Source of the DNA: Streptomyces ardesiacus
Lineage (GTDB): Bacteria > Actinomycetota > Actinomycetes > Streptomycetales > Streptomycetaceae
Direction: 5' to 3'
Length of the DNA stretch: 64,000 bases
Assembly: GCF_003112575.1 (NCBI RefSeq)
Contig: NZ_BEWC01000003.1
Span: 310,001-374,000 of the forward strand
Both the position numbers and the translations under genes were made by a program. Numbering within the stretch: position 1 is the stretch's first letter; every line of letters starts with the position of its first letter. Below, one piece after another: positions 53,852 through 61,228 of this stretch. A model generated the notes under the pieces. The model was not told the DNA's origin. It made no database searches and saw nothing but the letters and a program-made list of their open reading frames with translations.

Positions 53852-54135
53852 AGACCGGGCCCGGCGCCGGTGCCGGTGGAGCCCTTGCGCCGGCGCAGTC
53901 CCGCCGCGTGCAGCAGGCGCACCACCTCGCGGCTGCTGACCTCCCGCGCGCCGGCGGACACCGCGTCGGCGTACCGCTGGGCGGGCAGGTCGTAGTGGTC
54001 GCGCTCGAAGGCGCGGCGCGGCACGCCCAGGGCCGCGGCGAAGGCGTGCAGTTCGGCGTAGGAGACGTCGCTGACCAGGTGCGACCACAGGCGGCCGTGG
54101 CCCGGCCAGGACGGCGGGTCGATGTAGACGGTCAC
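53833..54135 (-). CDS. DUF4031 protein
   Basis: 100 residues, GTG start. VYIDPPSWPGHGRLWSHLVS at the N-terminus, then FAAALGVPRRAFERDHYDLP, is the diagnostic sequence of DUF4031, a small actinobacterial family of unknown function; the Asp/Trp/His pattern hints at a metal or nucleic-acid role. The gene lies 10 bp downstream of another small cysteine-rich gene on the same strand. Its 3' end overlaps the DinB-GNAT gene by 19 bp in opposite direction. Confidence 0.88.
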   Translation of the reverse strand: MTVYIDPPSWPGHGRLWSHLVSDVSYAELHAFAAALGVPRRAFERDHYDLPAQRYADAVSAGAREVSSREVVRLLHAAGLRRRKGSTGTGAGPGLQSRSS

Positions 54136-54145
54136 CGGAGCGCCC

Positions 54146-54526
54146 TCACGAGGCGGTGCCGCCGGTGGCCGCGCCCAGCGAGCCGACCGCCGCGACCTTC
54201 ACCCCGGCCTTGCCGCACACCCAGTGCGGGTCGGGACCCAGCTCGGGCTCGACGTCCAGCGCGTGCGGGTCGCCGGAGCCGCACACCGGGCACAGCGGCC
54301 AGCGGCCGTACCGCTCCAGCAGGGCGTCCTGCACGTCCTGCGCCACCAGCCCCGCCACGAACTCCGCGCCCTCGGGCCACTGCTCGACCCACCAGCGCCG
54401 CTGGACGACGGACTCCTCGACCAGCGAGACGACGTCCGGCTCGGCGACCTCGCCCGCCACCAGGTCGGCGAGCACGAGGGCGCGTGCGGCATGCAACGCC
54501 TGCTCCAGGGGGCTGATGGGGTTCAT
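54146..54526 (-). CDS. Cys-motif hypothetical protein
   Basis: 126 residues from ATG 54526 (MNPISPLEQALHAARALVLA). The first 90 residues are helical (LVAGEVAEPDVVSLVEESVV). The C-terminal part has CPVCGSGDPH and HWVCGKAG, so three cysteines and histidines could bind one zinc. No family name recognised. It probably forms an operon with the DUF4031 gene and is divergent from the RpiR regulator (55 bp), sharing its promoter region. Confidence 0.7.
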   Translation of the reverse strand: MNPISPLEQALHAARALVLADLVAGEVAEPDVVSLVEESVVQRRWWVEQWPEGAEFVAGLVAQDVQDALLERYGRWPLCPVCGSGDPHALDVEPELGPDPHWVCGKAGVKVAAVGSLGAATGGTAS

Positions 54527-54545
54527 ACACCCATTGTGCGCACTC

Positions 54546-54575
54546 TTGACCCGCGGACCGAACCGAAAATATCTT
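54546..54575 (+). promoter_or_regulatory. Promoter of the RpiR regulator
   Basis: -35 TTGACC (54546-54551) and -10 TATCTT (54570-54575), spacer 18 bp. The RpiR GTG starts 6 bases after the -10, so its mRNA is probably leaderless. A CTTTCAT...ATGAAG inverted repeat spans the start and could allow autoregulation. Confidence 0.55.
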
Positions 54576-54581
54576 TCATGA

Positions 54582-55544
54582 GTGACCGATGAAGTGAAGG
54601 AAACTTTCGCCCCCCTCGCCGGGGGCCGCCGCGCCACCGGCGGTGGCGGCGCGCCGCCCGCACCCGCCGCCCTCGCGGCCAAGGTCCGCACCCTGGCGCC
54701 GTCGATGACGCGGTCCATGCAGCGGGTCGCCGAGGCGGTCGCGGGCGACCCGGCCGGCTGCGCGGCCCTCACGGTCACCGGCCTGGCCGAGCTGACCGGC
54801 ACCAGCGAGGCGACCGTCGTCCGCACCGCCCGGCTGCTCGGCTACCCCGGCTACCGCGACCTGCGCCTCGCGCTCGCCGGGCTCGCCGCCCAGCAGCAGT
54901 CCGGCCGCGCTCCCGCCATCACCACCGACATCGCGGTCGACGACCCGATCGCCGACGTGGTCGCCAAGCTGGCCTACGACGAGCAGCAGACCCTCGCGGA
55001 CACCGCCGCCGGTCTCGACACCGTCCAGCTCGGCGCGGCCGTCGCCGCATTGGCCGCCGCCCGGCGCACCGACGTGTACGGCATCGGGGCCTCCGGCCTG
55101 GTCGCCCAGGACCTCACCCAGAAGATGCTGCGCATAGGGCTCATAGCCCACGCCCCGGGCGACACGCACCTCGCCGTCACCAACGCGGTGCAGCTGCGCG
55201 CCGGGGACGTGGCCCTGGCGATCACCCACTCCGGCTCGACGGGCGACGTGATCGAACCGCTGCGGGTCGCCTTCGAACGCGGCGCGACGACCGTCGCGAT
55301 CACCGGACGCCCCGACGGACCCGTCACCCAGTACGCCGACCACGTACTGACCACGTCCACCGCGCGGGAGAGCGAGCTGCGCCCGGCGGCGATGTCGTCG
55401 CGGACCAGCCAGCTGCTGGTGGTGGACTGCCTGTTCGTGGGGGTGGCGCAGCGGATCTACGAATCGGCCGCACCGGCTCTGGCGGCGTCCTACGAGGCGC
55501 TGGCGCATCGGCACGGGGCGCTCCGCGGGGACCGCGGCAGGTGA
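54582..55544 (+). CDS. MurR/RpiR-family regulator
   Basis: 320 residues, GTG start. HTH_6 domain at about 40-100 (RVAEAVAGDPAGCAALTVTG to TSEATVVRTARLLGYPGYRD), followed by a SIS sugar-phosphate domain: VYGIGASGLVAQDLTQKMLR, ITHSGSTGDVIEPLRVA and VAITGRPDGPV. SIS domains sense phosphosugars; the neighbour murQ makes MurNAc 6-phosphate the likely ligand. It is upstream of murQ on the same strand (134 bp apart), with an interspersed repeat in between. Confidence 0.92.
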   Translation: MTDEVKETFAPLAGGRRATGGGGAPPAPAALAAKVRTLAPSMTRSMQRVAEAVAGDPAGCAALTVTGLAELTGTSEATVVRTARLLGYPGYRDLRLALAGLAAQQQSGRAPAITTDIAVDDPIADVVAKLAYDEQQTLADTAAGLDTVQLGAAVAALAAARRTDVYGIGASGLVAQDLTQKMLRIGLIAHAPGDTHLAVTNAVQLRAGDVALAITHSGSTGDVIEPLRVAFERGATTVAITGRPDGPVTQYADHVLTTSTARESELRPAAMSSRTSQLLVVDCLFVGVAQRIYESAAPALAASYEALAHRHGALRGDRGR

Positions 55545-55580
55545 TCGCCGTGCGCGACCGCGGGTTCGTCGCGGCCGGTC

Positions 55581-55626
55581 GCGCCCACGCGGCGGAGCCG
55601 CACATCGATACAGCCCCGCGCCCCCT
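55581..55626. repeat. Interspersed intergenic repeat, copy 2
   Basis: The first 21 bases (55581-55601) are identical to 669-689; the tail CCCCGCGCCCC (about 55614-55624) resembles that of copy 1. It lies in the 134 bp between the RpiR gene and murQ. Confidence 0.75.
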
Positions 55627-55678
55627 GGAGCCTCGCACCACCCGGCATCCACACGTCACCGGAAAGAGCCATACCCCC

Positions 55679-56614
55679 ATGACCTCCACCCCCCATCACC
55701 CCGACCTGCGTTCCCAGTTGGAGACGTTGACCACCGAGGCGTTCCGGCCCGAGCTGGCCGAGATCGACCGGATGCCCACGCTCGACATCGCGCGGCTGAT
55801 GAACGGCGAGGACACCGCCGTGCCCGCCGCCGTCGCCGAGCGGCTGCCCGAGATCGCCGCCGCCGTCGACGCCGTGGCCGCCCGGATGGCACGCGGCGGG
55901 CGGCTGGTCTACGCGGGCGCCGGTACGGCCGGCCGGCTCGGCGTGCTGGACGCCTCGGAGTGCCCGCCCACCTTCAACACCGCCCCGGGACAGGTCGTCG
56001 GCCTGATCGCGGGCGGCCCGGACGCCATGGTCACGTCCGTCGAGGGCGCCGAGGACTCCCCGGAGCTGGCCCGCGCCGACCTGGACGCCCTCGCGCTGAC
56101 CGCCGACGACACGGTGGTCGGCGTCTCCGCCTCCGGGCGCACGCCGTACGCGGTCGGCGCCGTCGAGTACGCCCGCTCGCTCGGCGCCCTGACCGTGGGC
56201 CTCGCCTGCAACCGGGGCAGCGCGCTCGCCGCCGCCGCCGAGCACGGCATCGAGGTGGTCACCGGGCCCGAGCTGCTCACCGGGTCCACCCGGCTGAAGG
56301 CGGGCACGGCGCAGAAGCTGGTTCTGAACATGCTGTCGACGATCACCATGATCCGGCTCGGCAAGACGTACGGGAACCTGATGGTCGACGTCCGCGCCTC
56401 CAACGAGAAGCTGCGCGCCCGCTCGCGCCGCATCGTCGCGCTCGCCACCGGCGCCGCCGACGACGACGTCGAGCGCGCCCTGACGGCGACCGGCGGCGAG
56501 GTCAAGGACGCGATCCTGGTCCTGCTGGCCGACGTGGACGGGCCGACGGCCGCGCGTCTGCTCCGGGAGTCCGACGGGCACCTGCGGACGGCCCTGGCGA
56601 CGGCGCACGGCTGA
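55679..56614 (+). CDS. murQ: N-acetylmuramic acid 6-phosphate etherase
   Basis: 311 residues. It opens the lactyl ether of MurNAc 6-phosphate to give GlcNAc 6-phosphate in cell-wall recycling. SIS fold: RLVYAGAGTAGRLGVLDASE, CPPTFNTAP (with the catalytic Glu in DASECPPTF), VVGVSASGRTPYAVGAVEYA, and TGSTRLKAGTAQKLVLNMLS. All are canonical. It follows an RpiR-type regulator, which supports phosphomuramate control. The ribosome site is weak (GGAAAGAG at 17 bases). The PTS partner MurP is not in the window. Confidence 0.96.
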   Translation: MTSTPHHPDLRSQLETLTTEAFRPELAEIDRMPTLDIARLMNGEDTAVPAAVAERLPEIAAAVDAVAARMARGGRLVYAGAGTAGRLGVLDASECPPTFNTAPGQVVGLIAGGPDAMVTSVEGAEDSPELARADLDALALTADDTVVGVSASGRTPYAVGAVEYARSLGALTVGLACNRGSALAAAAEHGIEVVTGPELLTGSTRLKAGTAQKLVLNMLSTITMIRLGKTYGNLMVDVRASNEKLRARSRRIVALATGAADDDVERALTATGGEVKDAILVLLADVDGPTAARLLRESDGHLRTALATAHG

Positions 56615-56654
56615 CCGTCCCGGGCCGTCGGCGCGGTGTGCGATTCTGAGGACC

Positions 56655-57224
56655 ATGAACCACGCCCAGCTGACCGCCCTGGGCCGCGCCCTGCGCCTCC
56701 TCGGTGAGCACGGCGAGGCCCTGACCGCCGACACGCCCGAGGCCAAGCTGCACGAGGTCCGCGCGGACCTGAAGCGCGCGCTGGACCACCTGGAGGAGAG
56801 CGTCACGACGGCGGCCCCCAGCACCCGCTGCCCCGAGCACCCGAACGGCCCGGTCGACCAGGCCGCCCCCGACCTGTGCCTGCTGTGCGAGACCCGCCGC
56901 CGCACGGCCCGCCGTGCCGAGTACGGCGGCGGCCCGGTGCCGCCCCGGCCCGCCGAACCGGTCCCGTCCCGGTACGGCGTCCGGGGCGACCGGCCGCAGC
57001 CCCAGCAGCGCTGGCTGCCCGAGCTGTGGAACGGCCAGGCGTGGCAGCTGTGCGGCACCCCGCGCCGCGACCGCCGCGAGGCCGAACTGTACGTCGCGGC
57101 CCAACTGCGCGGCCCGCACGCCGCGATGGCGTACCGGATCGTCCACGAGTTCACCGACTACGAGGTCCTGCGGGTGTGGGGCACGCCGGTACGGGTGGAC
57201 ATCGAACCGATGGGCGGGCTCTGA
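56655..57224 (+). CDS. Hypothetical protein with CxxC motif
   Basis: 189 residues from ATG 56655 (NHAQLTALGRALRLLGEHGE). The N-terminal 50 residues form an amphipathic helical pair with DLKRALDHLEESV. A central CPEHPNG...DLCLLCE (Cys, His, CxxC) could bind zinc. The C-terminal half is Arg/Pro-rich with WLPELWNGQAWQLCGTPRRD and HEFTDYEVLRVWG strands. No family recognised; similar proteins occur in Streptomyces. It follows murQ by 40 bp and may be co-transcribed. Confidence 0.72.
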   Translation: MNHAQLTALGRALRLLGEHGEALTADTPEAKLHEVRADLKRALDHLEESVTTAAPSTRCPEHPNGPVDQAAPDLCLLCETRRRTARRAEYGGGPVPPRPAEPVPSRYGVRGDRPQPQQRWLPELWNGQAWQLCGTPRRDRREAELYVAAQLRGPHAAMAYRIVHEFTDYEVLRVWGTPVRVDIEPMGGL

Positions 57225-57309
57225 GCCGCCGCCACGACACTCCGACCGTAGTACTCTGGGCGCAGTGGTCTGATGCCAGTGGCCTGAGGAAGCTGTCGGG
57301 AGCCGGAAC

Positions 57310-57903
57310 ATGGTGAGACGGAACGACCAGCGCCGCGCCGCCCTCGTCGACGCCGCGATCGAGGTGCTGGCCGCGCAGGGGGCCCGGGGGCTGACCTTCC
57401 GGGCGGTGGACACGGAGGCCGCCGTGCCGGCGGGCACCGCGTCCAACTACTTCGCCAACCGCGACGACCTGCTCACCCAGGCGGGCGCCCGCGTCTACGA
57501 GCGGCTGCGCCCCGACGAGGCCACCCTCGCCCGGCAGCGCGTCGCCGGCCGCGACCGGGACACCTACGTGCAGCTGATGCGTGAACTGGTCGAGCGCATC
57601 ACCTCGTTCCGCACCGGGTACCTCGCCCTGCTGGAACTGCGCCTGGAGGCCACCCGGCGCCCCGGCCTGCGCGCGGTGCTGACCGCACGCATCCGCGAGG
57701 ACGTCGCCGCCAACGTGGCCTACCACGAGGCCTCCGGCCTCCCCGGCGACGCGATGGCCGTCAAGCTGCTCTACCTGGCCCTCAACTGGCTGGTCGTCGA
57801 ACAGCTCACCCTGCCGGACGTGTTCACCCCGGCCGAGCGCGACGAGCTGGTGGCGGCGGCGGTCGAGCGGATCGTGGCGCCGGACGGACCGGACCGGGGC
57901 TGA
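57310..57903 (+). CDS. TetR-family regulator
   Basis: 197 residues, ATG 57310 with GGGAGCCGGAAC upstream. HTH: ALVDAAIEVLAAQGARGLTF, then RAVDTEAAVPAGTASNYFAN as the turn and recognition helix, with DDLL at the end. The ligand domain (YVQLMRELVERITSFRTGYL, LEATRRPGLRAV) resembles TetR_C group proteins with the LELRLEATRRP mark. Target unknown; it lies 13 bp from the convergent SDR gene and is probably monocistronic. Confidence 0.92.
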   Translation: MVRRNDQRRAALVDAAIEVLAAQGARGLTFRAVDTEAAVPAGTASNYFANRDDLLTQAGARVYERLRPDEATLARQRVAGRDRDTYVQLMRELVERITSFRTGYLALLELRLEATRRPGLRAVLTARIREDVAANVAYHEASGLPGDAMAVKLLYLALNWLVVEQLTLPDVFTPAERDELVAAAVERIVAPDGPDRG

Positions 57904-57915
57904 CCCTCCGCCGGG

Positions 57916-58665
57916 TCAGATCTGGTTCTCGCCGCCGTCGACGTACCAGTTGGCGCCGAGGACGAAGCTGCTCTGGTCCGAGGCGAGGAAGGCCACCACC
58001 GCGGCGACCTCCTCGGGGCGCCCCATCCGCCCCACCGCCGTGTCCCCGGCGAGCTTGTCCCGTGCCGAGGACGCGTCCTGCCCGGCGAAGAGGTTGGTGA
58101 TCCCGGGGGTGTCGACCGGGCCCGGGGAGATCGCGTTGACCCGGACGCCGCGGCCCTTGAGTTCGTTGGCCCAGCCCCGCGCGAAGGTCCGGACGGCGGC
58201 CTTGGAGGCGGCGTACAGGCTGAACGCCTCCGCGCCGTTGTCCGCGGCGGTGGAGGCGTTGAGGATCACCGAGGCGCCGTCGTTGAGCAGCGGCAGCGCC
58301 TTCTGGACGGTGAAGAGCGTGCCCCGCACATTGACGCCGAAGATCTCGTCGAACCGCTCCTCGGTGATCTCCTCCAGCGGCACGAGCGAGGCGGTCGCCG
58401 CGTTGGCGAAGACCACGTCGAGCCCCCGGCCGCGGGCGCGGACCGCTTCGTAGAGCCGGTCCAGGTCGGCCGGGTCCGAGACGTCGCCGGCCACCGCCGT
58501 GACCCGCTCCGCGCCGATGATCTCCACGGCCGCGTCCAGCGCGGACGCGCGCCGCCCGGTGATGAACACGTGCGCCCCCTCGTCCGCCAGCCGCACGGCA
58601 CTGGCCAGACCGATTCCCGTGCCGCCGCCGGTGACGACGGCCGTCTTGCCTTCGAGCTGTCCCAT
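57916..58665 (-). CDS. Short-chain dehydrogenase/reductase
   Basis: 249 residues. Rossmann motif TGGGTGIG at residues 12-19, NAG variant NAAT, catalytic serine (NASTAADNG), YAASK as the active-site YxxxK, and SPGPVDTPG after it. NAD(P)-dependent alcohol or ketone oxidoreductase; substrate unknown. GGAGGTCATTCACC precedes the ATG. It is divergent from a TetR gene, with two near-identical palindromes between them, so this is probably a TetR-controlled SDR gene (see the operators at 58689 and 58726). Confidence 0.94.
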   Translation of the reverse strand: MGQLEGKTAVVTGGGTGIGLASAVRLADEGAHVFITGRRASALDAAVEIIGAERVTAVAGDVSDPADLDRLYEAVRARGRGLDVVFANAATASLVPLEEITEERFDEIFGVNVRGTLFTVQKALPLLNDGASVILNASTAADNGAEAFSLYAASKAAVRTFARGWANELKGRGVRVNAISPGPVDTPGITNLFAGQDASSARDKLAGDTAVGRMGRPEEVAAVVAFLASDQSSFVLGANWYVDGGENQI

Positions 58666-58688
58666 GGTGAATGACCTCCGATGACATT

Positions 58689-58706
58689 CAGTACCGATCG
58701 ATACTG
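58689..58706. promoter_or_regulatory. TetR operator 1 (SDR/TetR divergent region)
   Basis: CAGTACCGATCGATACTG, an 18-bp palindrome broken only at one symmetric pair. Core TACCGATCGATAC is shared exactly with operator 2, 36 bp away. It lies 24-41 bp from the SDR start. Confidence 0.75.
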
Positions 58707-58725
58707 AAAGCGACCGTAGCACATC

Positions 58726-58741
58726 CGTACCGATCGATACG
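58726..58741. promoter_or_regulatory. TetR operator 2 (SDR/TetR divergent region)
   Basis: CGTACCGATCGATACG, same core TACCGATCGATAC as operator 1. It lies just before a TAGACT -10 box (58749-58754) of the TetR gene, suggesting autorepression. Confidence 0.75.
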
Positions 58742-58761
58742 TAAGCCGTAGACTGAGGACC

Positions 58762-59370
58762 ATGGAGACGCGACGGAAGGGATCGATCGGCCGGCCGAGG
58801 GGCTTCGACGCCGACGAGGCCCTGGAGAAGGCCATGCGGGTCTTCTGGGAGCAGGGCTATGAGGGCGCCAGCCTCACCGACCTCACCAGCGCCATGGGCA
58901 TCACCCGCACCAGCATGTACGCGGCCTTCGGCAACAAGGAGGACCTGTTCCGCAAGGCGCTCGAACGCTACGAGGAAGGCCCCGCCTCCTACGTCGCCCG
59001 CGCCGTGCGCAAGCCCACCGCCCGCGAAGTGGCCACCGCGTTCCTGAGCGGCGCCGTGGAGGTCAGCACCCGCCCCGACTGCCCGGCCGGGTGCCTGGGC
59101 GTCCAGGGCTCCCTCGCCTCCGGCGAGACGGGACGCTCCGCCCGGGACCTGCTCGCGGGCTGGCGCGAGGGGGGCGTCGCCCAGCTCCGCGACCGGTTCC
59201 GGCAGGCCGTGGACGACGGCGACCTGCCGCCCGGCACCGACCCGCTGCACGTCGCCCGTTACCTGATGACGTTCGCCAACGGCATCTCCGTGCAGGCCAC
59301 CGGGGGCGCCGCCCGGGAGGAACTCCAGCGGGTGGCCGACGCGGCCCTGCGCAACTGGCCACCCGCCTGA
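58762..59370 (+). CDS. TetR-family regulator of the SDR gene
   Basis: 202 residues. N-terminal tail [20 protein letters not shown] (basic, with GRPRGF, common in this TetR group), first helix [20 protein letters not shown], recognition helix [15 protein letters not shown]. The ligand domain has [16 protein letters not shown], whose two cysteines near residue 110 may sense electrophiles. It is divergent from the SDR gene; twin operators lie between. A -10 box ends 7 bases before the ATG, so the mRNA may be leaderless. Confidence 0.93.
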   Translation: METRRKGSIGRPRGFDADEALEKAMRVFWEQGYEGASLTDLTSAMGITRTSMYAAFGNKEDLFRKALERYEEGPASYVARAVRKPTAREVATAFLSGAVEVSTRPDCPAGCLGVQGSLASGETGRSARDLLAGWREGGVAQLRDRFRQAVDDGDLPPGTDPLHVARYLMTFANGISVQATGGAAREELQRVADAALRNWPPA

Positions 59371-59377
59371 CCCGCTC

Positions 59378-59767
59378 CTAGGGCCGCACGCTCTCGTGGT
59401 TCGTCCTGCGCAGCCGCGCCTTCAGCACCTCCTCGGGCCGCGCCACGGTCACCGACGCCCGCGGGCAGTCCCACTCCCGGCCCCCGGCGACCGGCCGCAT
59501 CTGCACCCTGCCGCCCACGTGCCCCATCACCTCCCCCACCCGCCCGTCCCTCGCGTCCACGGCATGCGTGCCGACGGCCGGACGCTCGCCCCGCACCACC
59601 GACGCCAGCCGCTCCGCGACCCGTACGTTGCACCGCCCCAGGTCGACCAGGGCGAACGGCTCGCCACTCGCGCCGGTCACCGGATCGACGCACAGGGACG
59701 GCAGTACGACACCGGCGCCCACGAGGGCCTGGCGCAGGGATTCGACGACTTCCTCGGTCGACCGCAC
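59378..59767 (-). CDS. Hypothetical protein beside Scr1-type locus
   Basis: 129 residues, GTG start with GAGGAAGG. Sequence: VVESLRQALVGAGVVLPSLC, DPVTGASGEPFALVDLGRCN, then VGEVMGHVGGRVQMRPVAGG and CPRASVTVARPEEVLKARLR. No family name recognised; the beta-rich centre and conserved glycines suggest a small globular protein. It stands 118 bp from a divergent XRE/DUF397 pair, a placement seen for accessory genes of such loci in Streptomyces, so a link is possible but not shown. Confidence 0.72.
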   Translation of the reverse strand: MRSTEEVVESLRQALVGAGVVLPSLCVDPVTGASGEPFALVDLGRCNVRVAERLASVVRGERPAVGTHAVDARDGRVGEVMGHVGGRVQMRPVAGGREWDCPRASVTVARPEEVLKARLRRTNHESVRP

Positions 59768-59885
59768 CCTTCCTCACCTCCACGCTGAGTTCGTGATTCG
59801 CGACACAGCGTGTCCGTTCCGCCCCTAACCTGGCCATACAGGGCGCTCCAACAACCCCTGCTGTGCGACCGGGAGTTCCGTCACC

Positions 59886-60728
59886 ATGCCAGGACCGAAA
59901 GACCTCGACCCGTCCTCGTCCCCCCGCACCCTCCTCGGCGCCGAGCTGCGCCACGCCCGCGAGAAGTCCGGCCTGAGCCAGGAGGAGTTGGGCGCGCGCC
60001 TGTTCGTCAGCGGTTCGTTCATCGGACAGCTGGAGTCCGGCACGCGCCGAATACAGCCGGAGTACGCACGGCTACTGGACGACGTCCTGGGCACGGAGGA
60101 TTTCTTCCGGCGCAACTGCGGGGTTTCCGCCAAGTCCAGCTACCCGACCCACTTCGCCGAGGCAGTGGAAGCCGAGTCCCGTGCTGTCTCGATCAAGCAG
60201 TACACACCCACGCTGATCCCCGGACTGCTGTAAACGCCGGGCTACACACAGGCGCTGTTCCGCGCTTACGAGCCGACGGCGCCGAGAGAGAAGGTCGACG
60301 AATCAGTAGCAGATCGCATCGCACGCGGTCGGCTCCTCGACCATCCAGCAACCCCCATGTTGTGGACGGTGCTCGACGAAGCCGCCCTGCGGCGCAAGGT
60401 GAGCAGCCCACAGGTCATGGCAGAGGCCCTGTGCCACATTGCCGCCCTCGTCCGCCGCCACCGGATCATCATGCAGGTCCTGCCATTCAGCGCCGGCGAG
60501 GTCGGGGCCCTGGTGAGCGGCATCAAGCTCATGTACTTCTCCGATTCCGCTCCCTTCGCCTACGTCGAGGGCGTCGGCATGGGACACCTGACAGACGGTC
60601 CCCCGACCGTGACTCGGCATAAGTTGACGTTCGACCTAGTCAGGGCTGGCGCTCTCTCCCCCCGGGAGTCCTTGGTACTGATCGAGTCGGTGGCGCAGGA
60701 TTACGAGCATGGAGAACCACACCCGTAA
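59886..60728 (+). pseudogene. Scr1-type XRE regulator interrupted by a stop codon
   Basis: The first 115 codons encode an XRE helix-turn-helix (RHAREKSGLSQEELGARLFV, then SGSFIGQLESGTRRIQ) and then IKQYTPTLIPGLL, directly followed by TAA at 60231-60233. The same frame continues TPGYTQALFRAYEP and the full DUF5753 ligand-like domain to a TAA at 60728. The family usually reads PGLLQTPxYT here, so CAA or CAG (Gln) became TAA. Total length without the stop would be 280 residues, normal for the family. A later ATG at 60357 could give only a C-terminal fragment. The gene overlaps DUF397 by 20 bp. Confidence 0.85.
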
Positions 60729-60918
60729 ATGGCACAGCTCCAGCTACAGCGGAGGCGACGGCGCCGACTGCGTCGAAATAGCGACGGGTCACCCGACCGC
60801 TGTCCCAGTCCGCGACTCCAAGGATCCCCACGGCCCGGAACTTTCCTTCCGGGCCGATGCCTGGACCGCGTTCATCGAGAGCCTCAGCCGCGGCGCTTCC
60901 GGGCGAGGTGGGCGGTGA
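60709..60918 (+). CDS. DUF397 protein
   Basis: 69 residues, ATG 60709. WHSSSYSGGDGADCVEIATG, then VPVRDSKDPHGPELSFRADA, is the full DUF397 pattern. In Streptomyces, DUF397 follows an XRE gene of the Scr1 type and the pair behaves as a TA-like or developmental switch. Here the XRE partner carries a premature stop, so DUF397 may be unregulated or silent. Its 3' end overlaps the convergent membrane-protein gene by 35 bp. Confidence 0.9.
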   Translation: MENHTRKWHSSSYSGGDGADCVEIATGHPTAVPVRDSKDPHGPELSFRADAWTAFIESLSRGASGRGGR

Positions 60919-61228
60919 CCACGGTCAGCCCCGCCACGCCGTACGCCAGCCACAGGCCGCCGGTCCAGTAGTCCCGCCCCGCGTCCGCGTCCTGCGCCTT
61001 CCGCTGCTGCTCGTACGTCCGCGTGCCCGCCGAGCGGCCGTCGGCGAAGTCGTACAGGTCGCACGTCTCCCCCGGCTTCATGGGCCCGGAGCGCTCCTGG
61101 TCTCCGTACTCCTCGATGATGCCGTCGCACTGCGGGGTGCCGTCGGTGGTCGCCGCCTGGGTGAGGAAGTACCCGCCGACGACGACCGGCACGACGAACA
61201 GGCCGAGCAGGAGACCCCGGAAGCTCAC
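60884..61228 (-). CDS. Small membrane protein with central Cys pair
   Basis: 114 residues from GTG 61228, overlapping the esterase stop by 4 bp (GTGA), so probably coupled. An N-terminal helix (GLLLGLFVVPVVVGGYFL) and a C-terminal helix (LWLAYGVAGLTVVTAHLA) flank an outside loop with CDGIIEEYGDQERS...ETCDLYDFADG; the two cysteines may form a disulfide. Basic tail RKRRG. Function unknown. It is the last gene of an OYE-esterase-membrane protein operon. Confidence 0.75.
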   Translation of the reverse strand: MSFRGLLLGLFVVPVVVGGYFLTQAATTDGTPQCDGIIEEYGDQERSGPMKPGETCDLYDFADGRSAGTRTYEQQRKAQDADAGRDYWTGGLWLAYGVAGLTVVTAHLARKRRG

